Assembly (NCBI GenBank): GCA_008921705.1
Contig: VFFE01007633.1
Coordinates: 2,351,920 to 2,415,919, forward strand
DNA from: Burhinus oedicnemus
Lineage: Eukaryota; Chordata; Aves; Charadriiformes; Burhinidae
Direction: 5' to 3'
DNA: 64,000 bases
Every line of letters starts with the position of its first letter. The stretch's first letter is position 1. The position numbers and the translations under genes are program-made. The notes below the pieces were generated by a model. It saw only the letters and a program-made list of their open reading frames with translations, had not been told where the DNA came from and searched no databases. This document shows positions 13,401 to 25,739 of the stretch, in pieces.

Positions 13401-15750
13401 CTGAAAAATATTAAGCAGAAAACAGTGTCATAAAACTGGTATAAGTACCGTGATTTTGAAGGGGGGGAGAGAGACACTTTTATTCTCACTATGCCTGTTG
13501 AAGTTTAAACTTCATCTAGTTTAAAACATAAAATGAGAGACAGACCAGTGACACCACACAGCCTGTGCTAGGAAAGGAAAGATGTGCAGATCAGTGAAGC
13601 CCTCCCCAGTGCTATTAGGGAGATTTGTTATGATTATACAAACACAGACATGTTTAAACAAGTGGTATGAATCCCGAGTTACAGGGGGAGCCTTGCTGCA
13701 TTTTAAAACAGTTGTACAAAACCACTGAAAAAGCCTACCACATCCTCAGGGAAGTTACTCACCCACCTTTCATTGCTGTCATCCTCATTGGAAAGATGAA
13801 AAGAGGAAAAGGAAAACATGTTTTACTGGTCGGCTGAACTTTGCCTAGCTTTGTTTGCCAGATGTTGGAGTGCATTTTGCAGCTTCAACTGCCGTCCACT
13901 TCTTTCCTCAAGCAGGGGCAAATGAATTGTTAATCTTCCCTTTATTCCATGAAACAGGCTGAGCTTCCTTGGCAGTCCTATTGAATGGCTACAGCCTGTT
14001 TCCTTGCTGCTTATGGCAGCCTCGAAGTGTCCCTCAAAGCCAGACCTGGAACCTAGCTGCATTGGCTTCAGGTGGCCCCAGAAGTATCCCCCAGAGCACC
14101 GGGGACCTGTGTGCCCAGGGGACTGACGCATCGGAGACTGGCTGAAGCTTGCTGTAACAGCCCCTCTGCACCGTGAGCAACAGAGTGCGTGCCAGAGGCA
14201 GCACATCTGTATTGAGATGTTTCATACGTAGGGACAACCAGCTGGATTATTTGTGCTGACACTTGAGTCTAAGTGTTTGCAAATTCAGGTCTTAATTTCT
14301 CTGTGCTTCATTGCCCTAATTGTTAAAAAAAATAAAATGGGACTTAGCATCCCCCTTCACAAAGATGGTAGGATCATACACCAATGATTGGCAGAAAAAA
14401 AAACTTAAAAATGAGTATCCTAATCATGTCCTAATGGCTCAGAAACCAGCACACAGTTCCTGATTTAAAAAATAATTTTACAGACAACCCCAGTTTTCTC
14501 AGAGTTAAAAGCCAGAGCTGCAACATTATGTCTGTCACACTTTGCATCCACATGACATTTCCCATTTGAATCAGGTTCACTACGCTCTAGTGATGTGTTT
14601 TCAAGGCACAGTGCTTTTGTAAGTGTCCTTAAAATAAAGTACATTTGGAACATATTTTGCCAAAACTTGATTTTAAAGAACAAGCACACTGAGAGTTCTC
14701 CCTTGAGCAATTCTGGCAAGAACCGAGTCATGTTACTACAATAAATAGGGATATTTTTAGTAATTTAAACAATATAATCCAAATACACATAAAGGAAAAA
14801 ATTATCACCTCCAGTTTTAAAGTGCAAATAGTCGTTGCTAATTACAATGTTTTGCCTCTAAGACAGTAGTGTTATTAGTTTCTGCACGTTGTGTGACTGG
14901 CTTTCACTGTATGGCAGTGCAGCTTATCTACGTAATTCACAACAGCTAACTAGTGCCTCTTTCATTATCATACTTCTCAGATACATTGCATCTGTATCAT
15001 TTCAACACACATCACCCCAACTTGTAATGTGCAGAAACTTACAGTAAATAAGACTTTTCCTTTAACTAAAAAAGCCAAAGACTGCAATACCAAGAATGTG
15101 AAGCTTAATCCTCTTCAAAAATTTATCTATTGTTTGCAGAACAAAAGCAGAGGGAGTGAAGAGCCTTAGGTATCATTTTACATGAACAAGAAATTCTATA
15201 TGGCATTAAATTATGTGAGAAGAACAATGACAAATGGAGAATAAAAACCTGTCATCAGCTTCATTTTTTTAAAAATTAAGAATAATTCTGTCAGCTGTAA
15301 GTGGATTTTAATTGTCTTAAGCTTCTGACACAGAAAAAAAAAAAAAACTTGGTTTTTGGTAAAGTCTCCTCAAACTTTAGATCCACTGAACGCACCTCCA
15401 TTGACTGTACAGGGACCTGACACATGGAGCTCACATACAGACAGCTAAATTTCAGTGCCTGGGTCTGAGTCTTGCCCACTCCTATGGGTCTGCTGACACT
15501 TGAGATTCCTTAAAGGTGGGCAGATACAACCCTTGACTTATAAAATTTTAGTGAAAGATTTGCAGGATGTTGTGTTTAAAAAAAAATTTATCTGTTTCTG
15601 ACACAATATATTGGTGATTTATTAGTAGCCAAGGAATCTTGTATAGCTGACACCCATTCCTTACTGTTTGCCTTAGCTGAAAAGGGCCATCAGGCCTCTC
15701 CACGTAAGTTACAGGTTTTTTTATTTTTTTTATTTATTTTTTTTTTTTAA
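13401..15750. other. Region upstream of the 222-aa GSTA gene
   Basis: The untranslated first exon and promoter of this GST should lie here or further right, but I could not fix them. A possible 5' UTR donor, AAAG followed by GTGGGTGAGT read on the minus strand, sits near 13765. There is no CpG island like those at 28 and 41 kb. The open frames at 13.8-14.7 kb on the minus strand have no recognisable content. Confidence 0.35.
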
Positions 15751-17000
15751 AGAGAAGTATGGAATATCTGGGTTACATTCTCCAACAAGAAAAGCAGTGT
15801 CTATCTGAAAACCATATTAAACCCATTCAAAACCTTCCCTGACCAGTTACTAAAACAAATGCAAGCCTTTTTAAGGAGCTGTAGGATTCTGCCACCCCTG
15901 GATAGCTGCTTTTGAGAAAATGGCAAAACCCCCGATACCAAATATTGCTCAAGATGCTGGAGAACCCATTCACTGGGCAACAGACAAGGTAAAGACATTC
16001 AGGCTTTTGAAGCAAGCTGCACCTGCCCTGGGGCTGCTAGACTACAGTAAAGCATTTACCTCGTTTGTACAAGAAGGGCAGGGAATAGCCTCTGGGATGG
16101 TAACTAACACGCTGAACCCTGCTACTCTACTCCCTCCACCAGGAGAAGGAACTCCACATTACGACCGTGTAGTAACCACCCGTGAAGCTGAAAAGACTCA
16201 AGAAGATTTAACAGACATGCCATTTCTAAATCCCAATCTGGAACTATTTGTTGGCAGGTCCTCATATTATCTGAGCAGCAACTGGCTTACGGGTTATTCA
16301 ATAACTACTGTGAATGAAGTAGCGGAGGCTTCACCACTCAGTTCGAAGCTGAGTGCACAAGCAGCCGAATTAATTGCATTAACAAAGGTCTATCAGCTGG
16401 CCAAAGAAAAGACTGTAAATATTTATGCTGATTGTCAATACGCATTTGGAGTATGCCATGCTACTGGGCAGTTACGGAAGCTGCGTTGGTTTCTAACTTC
16501 TAGTGGAAGTAAAATATCAAATGCTCCACAAGTTACTGAACTGTTAAAAGCTATACAATTGCCAGAGAAACTGGCTATCATTCATCAGCCAGCCCATGCC
16601 AGCAGAAGGACGAAAGAAGAGACAGAAACAGTCTAACAGACATTGCTGCTAAAGCCACACCATGACAGCCGTATGAACCACTGGGCTTGCAAGCAGTCCA
16701 AGGGGCTGACCTGGTGTTGCTCCTGAAAAGATACATTTGACTGTTCCTGCTTGAAGAAATGGACTCTTGCAAAAGGTATGAAGTGGTCAAAGACTCCTAG
16801 GGAATACGGAGAGCAGATATGGAAAACTTTTCTATTTTACCTAAGCAATACCTGATTGCCATAGCAAAAATGCATCACGATCCAGGGCATTTCTGGACTG
16901 CTGCACCAGCCCAGACACTGCTGAAGAATTGGTTCACACCAGAAATTTATGCTGCAGCCAAATAAGTAACCGCATCTTGTGTGCACTACCTTTAGCCTTT
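15750..17000 (+). mobile_element. Endogenous retrovirus pol fragment (RT end, RNase H, integrase start), decayed
   Basis: A class I (gammaretrovirus-like) pol remnant. A frame at 15920-16636 runs from the connection part of reverse transcriptase (the stretch near AKPPIPNI and ALGLLDYSKAF) into an RNase H domain. The RNase H keeps the block around AQAAELIAL and the block IYADCQYAFG. The first acidic active-site position reads LFVGRSS, so that Asp appears lost. After a stop at about 16636 the frame breaks, and integrase zinc-finger-like sequence follows near 16860-16965. Upstream of 15920 earlier pol sequence is visible but interrupted by stops. Between GIASGM and NPATLLP there is an abrupt jump, which suggests an internal deletion. 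No gag, env or LTR was identified. It is not a functional gene. Confidence 0.8.
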
Positions 17001-20000
17001 ATTAACATTTAGCAACGACCTCAACATAAAACTTGTCTATATACAAATGTTTTTACTGCTTTTGTCTAAACTCCATATTTCCATCCTATTTCCTAGTGAG
17101 CCTTAATGACATGCCTGTCCTCAATTTCTCTGAGGATGCTTGTCAGCAGTGTAAGAACTGATGTAAGAGGGGATGGTCTTTCAGAAACAGCATAATCTGC
17201 ATTCAGTGTGAAGTGCCCTTTAGCCCCAGAGCTGGAAGCAGAGTCCAGCACACCAAATGGGCCAGCTTTCCTGCTCAAACCCAGAAGAAACCACTATGGT
17301 GCCAGAGGCTTGTACTGCATTCTCCCACCCACCTTTGCCTTCCCACACTTTGTCCTCTCAGTGGTTTCACAGCTGCCTCACTTAGCTCTGAGCTGCACCA
17401 CAGGATTAATTCCCTGGTTAAAAAACATCTATTCTCTCGCTTTCTCTCTCCTGCAGCTTCCAGGTGGTAAATAACTATCGAGCCACGCTTAGTCTACCTG
17501 GCACATGAACTAAAGAGAGCAGAGAATTTACATTACCCCAGCAAGTGCCCTAATAAACCTGGAAGTAGCTTTGCTATAAGTAGTCACCCAAACACTTTAA
17601 GAAAAAGGAATTTGTAAGTTAGTACTTACCTCCTGACCTTAACTCAGCCTCCACTCAGCACACACAGGTTCCCCCGTGGTGTTTAAACTTTGGAGCTCAG
17701 GGGAGTTTCCAGCCTTACCCAATTAGAGAGAAAATCTCCCATTGCTGTTAAGCTGGCTCTACCCAGCTTAAAGACGTAGGTCTCTGAAAATTGCCATCAA
17801 AGGCAGAGACTCTCTTTCACTTTGCTGATTTGAGTATACCATGTGGGTAGCCTCATAGTTTCTATGGTAGCCATCTATTCAAATTGCTTTCTTGAAATTA
17901 TTGGGGCGTTTTACCCAAATACAAGGGCGAGACACTTTAAAACACTGAGAAAATTATAGGTTTTTCTGGGTCATATTTAGGGTAATAGAAACCATTTAAA
18001 GACTAACCACTGAAGTTTCTAGGCTTATTTCGCTATTTAACAGTAACCCAGGTTTTTATTTTCAGTGCTGTATGGCACAGAAAGATACCCAAAGTATGGG
18101 ATAATGATGCTCAATTACTTTGAAATACAGTTTGCCAGTATCAAACTTACTTCGTGATAACTTGGTATAAAAAATAGATGAGCAGTTTATGTTACAACTC
18201 GCCCCATGTCTTAAGGCAATAGCATTAATTTTGGAAATTGAGTGTATGTGGCTAATACTGAGTTAGAGATTAAATAAACTATGATTTTTCTACCCTGTTT
18301 CCACGAAAAGTAACTGCTTCAGCTTTGCTATCTACATTTCAGGTGAAAATACCAAAACTGAAAGTGGATATGAACAGACACAAGGATGGGATAGCAGATG
18401 GGAAATGGGATTTTGGTGCCAAAGATCAGGTTCTCACCTCTAGCATAGACCCACATGTGATGTTGGGCACCACTTTGCACCCCTGCAGCAGATGTCAGTA
18501 CAGCTAATCTGAAGATCTGTTCACAGAACCCAGCATTGAATCAAGATTATCTATTCCTGCTTTTGAGGTCTTTCATATCAACATGTCCCTGAGTGCAACA
18601 GTTGCTTCAGGAACAGTGACCACAGAAGAGCATGCAAGTAACTATTGTCTCCTTGTCCTTTCTGCAGTCTCAAATGCTGCCGCATCCAGCTTTGACTGTT
18701 GTTCCCCTCCCACACATTCCCGTTTGCCAGAAAGACTTTCCCCCGTGTTCTCTTTTTATTTTGCTTCCAGCACAGCCTTTCATAATGTAATTGTGAAGCT
18801 CCTTTGACATCTAAAGGTATTGTATCAATGAGGTTACTGTTATCTATAACTTGAATAGCTGTTCTGTAAACCTCTAGTTTAGTTTAGAGTAGAAAAGAAA
18901 TGAAGTTTCTTTTATAAATAATTTGTTAAGCCACACCCATGAGTATTCAGGCAGCTGGCATGGAGCCCAGGTACCACTTAAGTGATCTTGGGTTGGGCAT
19001 AGGCAGATTTTAAATAGTGCATAGACCGTGCCCTAGCATGCCAAGTTCCCACTGTGCTTTGTGGACACACTGCATTGTGCTGTAGGTTAGGCAAGTCTGC
19101 AGTCTTCTCGTAACGTACCTACCTGCAGTCTTCACAAGCCACTAAGCAGCTGGCTTGGGGGACCATGCCTGATTCCAGCTTCCAGCAGTGTCCTCTCAGA
19201 GGTGGGGACAGGGTGTATAACTAACTGCCACTAGAAAGTTAAACAGGGGAGGTTAGAAGAATTCTCCCTGTGTGCTTATCAAGATCCTAAACTGAAGGAC
19301 ACCACCACCGTGAGAAAAAATTAGAGTCCACATGAATAGTTAGAACAAGTCATGTGTCACTCAAGCCTAAACTTGCTGCAAACCTTCAGCAACTGCTTTG
19401 GTTCTGTCCTGAAAGCTTTACTGGCCACCGGAGAACAAGGTTAACCAAGCCTGTATTCACCCTCATGCATATTTTGTAAGCTGGTTGGCATTTACTGGAC
19501 CGCTGGCACAGAAAAGTCTGAAAACAGTAATCCTAATTCTGATTTACACACATTGTGCTGCTGGCGAGGAGAGCTTAAACGAAAAGCCAGTTTAGAGACT
19601 GTTATTATTTGGATTGTTTAGTCTTTATTGATCTAAGTATCTCAACATGGTCAAAAGGCATATTTATATAGGCCCAAGAAGGCTTCAAAGCCAACTGAAA
19701 AATAACCTTAGTAGTACAAATTTAATTGTGAAATATTTATCTTAAATAAGTCCAGTATTATAATGACTTCATATTTTCACAGAAACTTGTGTAAGTGTAT
19801 GTTTCCTCTATTTGGTCTCTGGTGTGTGCTGTCATACTTTCTAAGACTGAGTTTATGCACATTGTTACAACTAAAACTGATAATAAGCTAAGCTTAGGTT
19901 TAAAAGAATCTTTTTATTTTCAAAAGAGGGTGTAAAGAAGAAAAGCATCTCAGACTGTAAAACATTTTCTGTTTGTTTTGGTCCATTTTTCTAATAAAAC

Positions 20001-20580
20001 CAGATTTATTTATACTTCTCAGACAAGGAGAAATAGGTTTTATTGACCACAAGTCCATTTGTTCTCTTATAAAACAGTTTTGTTTTCACTGAAGTTCATG
20101 TTTCCCTGGAGTTCATCAGAATTTTCATAAGACCCCGTAACCCTAAAACAGATTTCAGCATTACTTTATCTTCAAAGGCAAATATTCTCTTCTTCCCTTA
20201 AATCCTCTTACACAGATCTGTCAGCATAAAAAGATTCAATGAAACAAGCTCAGTGACACATTATTTATACAATCTAGAACTATCCCACTTTTAAGATACT
20301 CTTTATTCACTGTTTGGTAGCATGTTCTAAATTACAAAATTTATGGGTTTTAATGACATTTATGAGTATTAATGACATTTAATGACATTCAACTCTGCAT
20401 TTACCTTTTCTGCAGATAACAGCAGTTTGTGAAATGTAACTTGGCTTGCTCTCTAATAACATTTTCAGCATGAGATTCATTTGTTTGTGTTGCATGTGCA
20501 AGACTGTACAAATCTAGAAAAACAAAAATCAAGGTTTAAGTAGGAAAAGGGGTTGAAAAATTACAGCAGATGGAACCTGG
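17000..20580. other. Intergenic stretch, nothing recognised
   Basis: AT-rich sequence between the retroviral fragment and the GST pseudogene. A 60-codon plus-strand frame at 18325-18507 and a 74-codon frame at 18583-18807 have no family resemblance. Near 20350-20395 a short 'TTAATGACATT' motif is repeated three times. I see no exon or known repeat. Confidence 0.4.
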
Positions 20581-23500
20581 CTTCATTTCCTGGTAAAAAA
20601 TCTGTTTGTTGATGCTATAGCTTCTTCATCTGGTGGTGGCTTTCATTGGCTGCCAGGCTGGAGGAACTCCTTATTTGTGGCAATGTTGCTCACTCTTGCT
20701 TTAAAAGGCAAAAATTGAAAACAATGCAACTTCTAAGAATAGGGGTGGGAAAAGTTCTAATGACAAGCCAACCCAAGCCTGTGAAATCAGTTTCATCAGA
20801 TGGTGGCTCAGGGCTGATGAAGAGGGATGGGGCAGTTTCCCAGGAGCAGATGGTACAACCTCAGAGAAAAGTAGGTGCAAGTCAGACGGTACAAGTCTAC
20901 AAGGCAAGGTATAAAACTATGCAATGGGATAATCTGCCTTCACAATTCGATCTTTCAGCAGCAGAGAGATGCTTAACCCCTGAATGTTTAATGTCTGTCA
21001 AGATTTCACAGCACCTGTTATCTCACCCTTGATATCACTTTAGTCCTTTAAAATTCCTGGCCTCAACGACATCCTCTAACAATGACTTCCACCATCTTTG
21101 TATGAAAATGTTGCCATTGATTGTATTTTGCTGCTTTTAATTTCACTGAGTGTCTTATCCCACTTCTGTTATAGGGGAGATGAAAATCCTTCTCTGTCTC
21201 TCTTACTGGAACCACATGCATAAAAAATAATTTATCTATTTTTTTTTAAACAAATTAGACTGTAATTCACTTCTTACATGCATTTCTCAGGTCTGCTTTT
21301 TCATTTTCTATTATTTGTATTTTACTTTGGTGGCCACATTTCCTGATACTCACTTGATTACTTCTGCATTCTGTAAGAGTGCAAGAAACTGCTAAGCATT
21401 TTAACTTGTCTTCCTCAAAACTTTGAATGAATATGTGTGTACTACCTGCAGAAATTACCTGCAGAAAAGGAAACTTGAAGAGAATGGAGGGCACTTTCTC
21501 TCCTACCATCAGGATAGCTTCAATCAGTTGCTGGACTTCTGCCGACAGAATGTTGACAGACACAAAAGATTGTAACTAACTTGATTCAAGAGGAAAAAGG
21601 TTTACAGAAATTAAAATAATGACTTTTCTCAGTTTTGCTCCAGTACAGAGTTGATGGAGATATTAATGACCTAAACCTACATTTCAGGTTTGTTTCTGCA
21701 TCTCTAGACAGTTTTATAAATTGCACATGTACATTTCCATAAAAACTACAAAGAAAAAATGATCAGAAGAAACTGTAGGTATAGTATAAGATATATTGAC
21801 AGTGTGGGGGGGAATAGGTGGTTAGTCATATGTGCACTGGGTCAGACACAAACCTCCACTTGCTTTTGTTCCCTTGTTCTCAAGGGATTGCAAGTTTGGT
21901 AATGGAACAGGAATCTGGCTCATCTTGCCCAGCTAGTTCGCAGCACTATAGATCTCCGTGGTCACCTCACAAAGGCAACATCTCACTTACACATACATAC
22001 ATAAGCCTCTTTTCATCAGCCTGTGCAGTGGGAGGTTAAATTGCACACATGTATACATAGAACTGAACTGCTCTTGCCATAGCAGGAATATTGAAAGAAG
22101 GCTTTGGTGTGCTTGAGACCCATGCTGAAACTGTGTATGGTCTTTATGTACATGGTAATAATGTTATAATAAGTAAAATACAGTAAATACACTCATGTTA
22201 GAAAAGTGTTGATGGAGCTATGTTTCACTGCTGAAATGTGAAGATTCCTAATCTTCTACACAGGAAGGAGCGGAAAAGACAGATCAATCTTCAGAGCCCA
22301 AACCTATACATCTGTATTCAGTAGACTGGCTTGAAGAGGCATCCCTCTTGCTTCAAGAACCAGGATGCTATCCAACTAGTGAAGTCTTATTCCGTCCCTT
22401 TTGTAGGGTAAAAATGACCTCTGGATCCTGGAGATGTATGTTGTCCATCCTCAACCCTGCACTGCTTTGTATTAGCACCTGTTACTATTATCAAGAAAGT
22501 ACCATGGCACTAGAAAAATAAACAGTGTGCTTGTTTAATTAAGGTTAAGATACACACACTCCAGTTACATCTCTGTTTTGTTGTGTGGGCATACTTTGTT
22601 TGTGAGCACTTAAACAAAGAGATACTCTGCAAAGCGTGAGAGTAATGCTGTTCATCTCAAAGCTGTCTCTGTGCAACCTCTTCTTAGAGAAACTTTCTCA
22701 GACATAATTGTTCAAAGCAGGTTTTCAAAGGAATCCAGAACAAACAGTTCTCTCCCAGATCATCCTTTGAGTAAAGCTCTCCTACAGCAAAACTGTCTGC
22801 TGAATTTTACTCTGCAAGAGTTAAATAAGGTAGTTACTTCCCTGAGAAAGAGAGTGGAGGGATGATCTCTGCTTGAACTGATGGGTATTCAAGTAGGCCG
22901 GCAGAGCTGAGGTCATATGTGTTAAGCTATGGCATCTAAGGCTGAAGCATGAGGTGAAGCTCTTTTTCTCTTGCCAGACAGGATAACATTTCCATTCCGT
23001 CTTTCCAGGTATGAGATTAAACGGTTCTGCTGCAGTGTAGAAATTGGCCTGAAATGGAAAGTAGTAGTTGTAGGGCAAGCAACATAAACAAATTGGAACC
23101 TGCAGCATTACCAGAGAATTGTCCCCAGTTCTGCATTAGGATTAAGAAGTGATGCCTATAGCTAGATACTTCATGGGTCCATGTCAGAGTTCCACATGGA
23201 ATTATAAAACCATGCTATTTGAAAATTTCCACTCTACGCCAAGGTCACATTAGCTTTCTTGGATGCCAGTGCCACATTGGGAGCTGGTATATGGCTGATT
23301 ATCTACCATGTCCTTCAGCTTCTCCTCCTCTGAGTTCCTGCTTCTCACATCAGTGGGAATTTAGGTAAACTGAATTTAGCTACATTAAATGCATCTTGTT
23401 TATTCATTCCCAGTTCAGATCACTGAATTTCACCTTTCCTCCCTATTGTCACTTTATTTTTTTATCTTCTGTGAACTGTGCTAATTTTTCTTTTAGCCCC

Positions 23501-24434
23501 TTGATAAAAACGTTAAATAGCAAAGTGCCAAGGATCTAAAATTGCTGTCTTCACCTACCTAGTATGTCGTTAGAGAGGGACCAGGACCAGACTGTCCTCA
23601 GAGGAGCATAGTGAAAGGAGGAGAAGCAACAGGCAGATACTGCAGCATGAGAAATTCCAACAAAGAAAGTTTTAGAGGTCAAAGCCTGGAAGGAGCTGCT
23701 GGAGATGCATACATATGTGCCTGATCTCTGCCCTGCACTCTTAGGTGGCTTGCAGACGTGCTTCCAGTCATATGCTAAGAGGTTAACCATGCCTTACAGG
23801 TAAACTGCCATCTGGTGATATTTATTTCTTTCCATTGACTACAAAAGTAGTCATAGTTCAAAAGCAGGCATCTAGTGTTTAGAGGTTTAAAGTTACTGTA
23901 CCAGGCTCTGTACTTCAGGTCCTTCCCACAGAGGTTGTACTTTTTGGGCTGTATGGCTGAGGATGGCTCTGGCACCATCTTCATCCCACCAGTCCCCACC
24001 ATGGGCACTTGCTGAAAGAGCAGGGCTCCATCTGTGGACAGAAAAAAGTAACATCAGTTTAATTCAATGCCCACAGCTCTTGCATTTTTGAAATGGAGCT
24101 GAGAGACACCCGTAGTAGTTGTCTACAGCTGAAATTTCCCCCCACCGCAAGCAGGATATAGAAGAGCCTTTCCTAGGAGCAAGATTGGGGTTTAACACAA
24201 CTCTGAATTTTGGGTGCTGAGTGCAGCCTCCCAGCAACCTGCCGAGGACACCTCTGCACCAGCACTGCCCAGGCAGGGACCTGATGTCCAGCACCTCCTC
24301 TGAAATGCAAACTTCCCCCTCGTGAACCTCAAAGCAGTGGCCACCGCACAGGAGCGCTAGCTCCAAGGCCACCAGCAGGTCCCAATAATCCCCATGGCCT
24401 GTTTGGAAACCAGCCAAGGGGCAAGCTTATTTGT

Positions 24435-25495
24435 ACCACATAAAAAACAGATACTGATATATGGGGTGCAGGCACACAGTGCTGGCGGTGGGGGCTGCGG
24501 AGTGGCCTCTGTGAGGAGAGGCCGGGGCTGCCCCGGACCAAACACTGCCGGTTCTAGATGGTTCCAGATTGCTCCGACCGACCCCGTGCAGGGCATGGCT
24601 AGGCCCCGCAGCCACAGTAGTGGCACCTCGAGGCAAATACATTTAAGAAGGGCTGAAACAGTGTACGGTGGAGTGTGAAGGAAAAACAGTGTGAGAAACA
24701 GCCCTGTGAACACCAAGAAGAGAAGGCAGGGAAGAGGTAGGGGAGTCCAGAACAAAGGAGGGAAGATGAGCCTGGGAAGAAGAGAAGTGGGAGGAATCAT
24801 AGAATCATAGAATGGTTTAGGTTGGAAGCGACCTTAAAGATCATCTAGTTCCAACCCCCCTGCCATGGGCAAGGAACACCTCCCACTAGACCTGGTTGCT
24901 CAAAGTCCCATCCAACCTGGCCTTGAACACTTCCAGGGATGGGGCCTCCACAACTTCCCTGGGCAACCTGTTCCGGTGCCTCACCACCCTCAGAGTGAAA
25001 CATTTCTTCCTGAGGTCTAATCTACATCTACCCTCTTCCAGTTTGTAGCCATTACCCCCCATCCTATCACTACCTGCCCTTGTAAAAAGTCCCTCTCCAG
25101 CTTTTTTGTGGGCCCCCTTTAAGTACTGGAAGGCTGCTATAAGGTGTCCCTGGAGCCTTCTCTTCTCCGGGCTGAACAACCCCAACTCTCTCAGCCTGTC
25201 CTCAGAAGAGGGGTGCTTTAACCCTCTGATCATCTTCATGGTGTTTAGGAAGGTGTTTTAAGTTTTTGTCTTTGTTTTTCACCATCCAACTCCATATTAA
25301 TTGGCAATAAATTAAAATTAATTTTCCTGAAATCAAGTCTATTTTGCCTATGATGGTAACTGGTAAGTGATCTCCCTGTTTTTATCTCAGTCCACAAGCT
25401 TTTTCATCTTATTTTCTCTTCCCATCCTGTTGAGGGGGACAGAGAGAGAGCGGCTGGGTGGGCGTCTGGCAGCCAGCCAAGGCCACCCCACCACA
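24435..25495 (-). mobile_element. LTR-type element, interrupted by a CR1
   Basis: Read on the minus strand the right end begins TGTGGTGGGG and continues GGCCTTGGCTGGCTGCC, which I recognise from memory as the 5' end of a common neoavian endogenous-retrovirus LTR. The parts at 25244-25495 and about 24435-24796 look like two halves of one element, with the CR1 at 24797-25243 between them. The left half contains GC-rich sequence and the 'ACATTTAAGAAGGGCTGAAA' motif that I associate with the same family. The left boundary is uncertain and no target-site duplication was found. Confidence 0.5.
24797..25243 (-). repeat. CR1 LINE 3' fragment nested in an LTR element
   Basis: About 450 bases of CR1. 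The 3' end at 24797 shows repeated 'AATCATAGAATCATAGAATGG' units on the plus strand. Read on the minus strand it encodes the end of ORF2, including MIRGLKHPSSEDRLRELGLF and RKKCFTLRVVRHRNRLPREV. The frame is open over about 117 codons, so this copy is fairly young. Confidence 0.93.
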
Positions 25496-25739
25496 ACTAC
25501 TGACAGAAGGAATGAGACGGCAGCTAGCAGCCAGAGCCTAAGCACTAAATGCACACTCCTTCGATCGTTTCGAGCTAATATTCCCTCAGGCTGGGAAGAC
25601 TGGAGACTGGTTTGCATGGTAGTACAGGAGGTAACAAAAGCTGGTAGAAGTCATTCAAGACTGTCAAACATCTTACCTTGCAGTAACTTCCTAGACTGGT
25701 CTCTGCTTTCCAGAAATTCTCCTTTGAACCAGAAAGGTA

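Larger units (their letters stand above)
20587..25728 (-). pseudogene. Unprocessed GSTA pseudogene (remnants of exons 3, 4, 6, 7)
   Basis: A tandem GSTA duplicate that has died. Exon 3 remnant 25728-25677 has exactly 52 bases and reads FKGEFLESRDQSRKLLQ with a good GTAAGA donor, but its acceptor is GG instead of AG. Exon 4 remnant 24031-23902 keeps FQQVPMVG and KYNLCGKDLK, with a 4-base loss and a 1-base gain that scramble the 15 residues between them; this removes the glutathione-binding QT pair. Exon 6 remnant about 21590-21459 keeps VQQLIEAILMVGEKVPS and a GT donor, but its acceptor is lost and its first third is out of frame. Exon 7 remnant about 20709-20587 keeps FLQPGSQ followed directly by TGA, has an extra T at its start and no AG acceptor. 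Exons 2 and 5 were not found. It retains intron positions, so it arose by segmental duplication and not by retrotransposition. Confidence 0.88.

Noticed and set aside
20646..21032. 128-codon plus-strand frame
   Set aside because: It begins in the antisense of the GST pseudogene exon 7 remnant; no recognisable domain.
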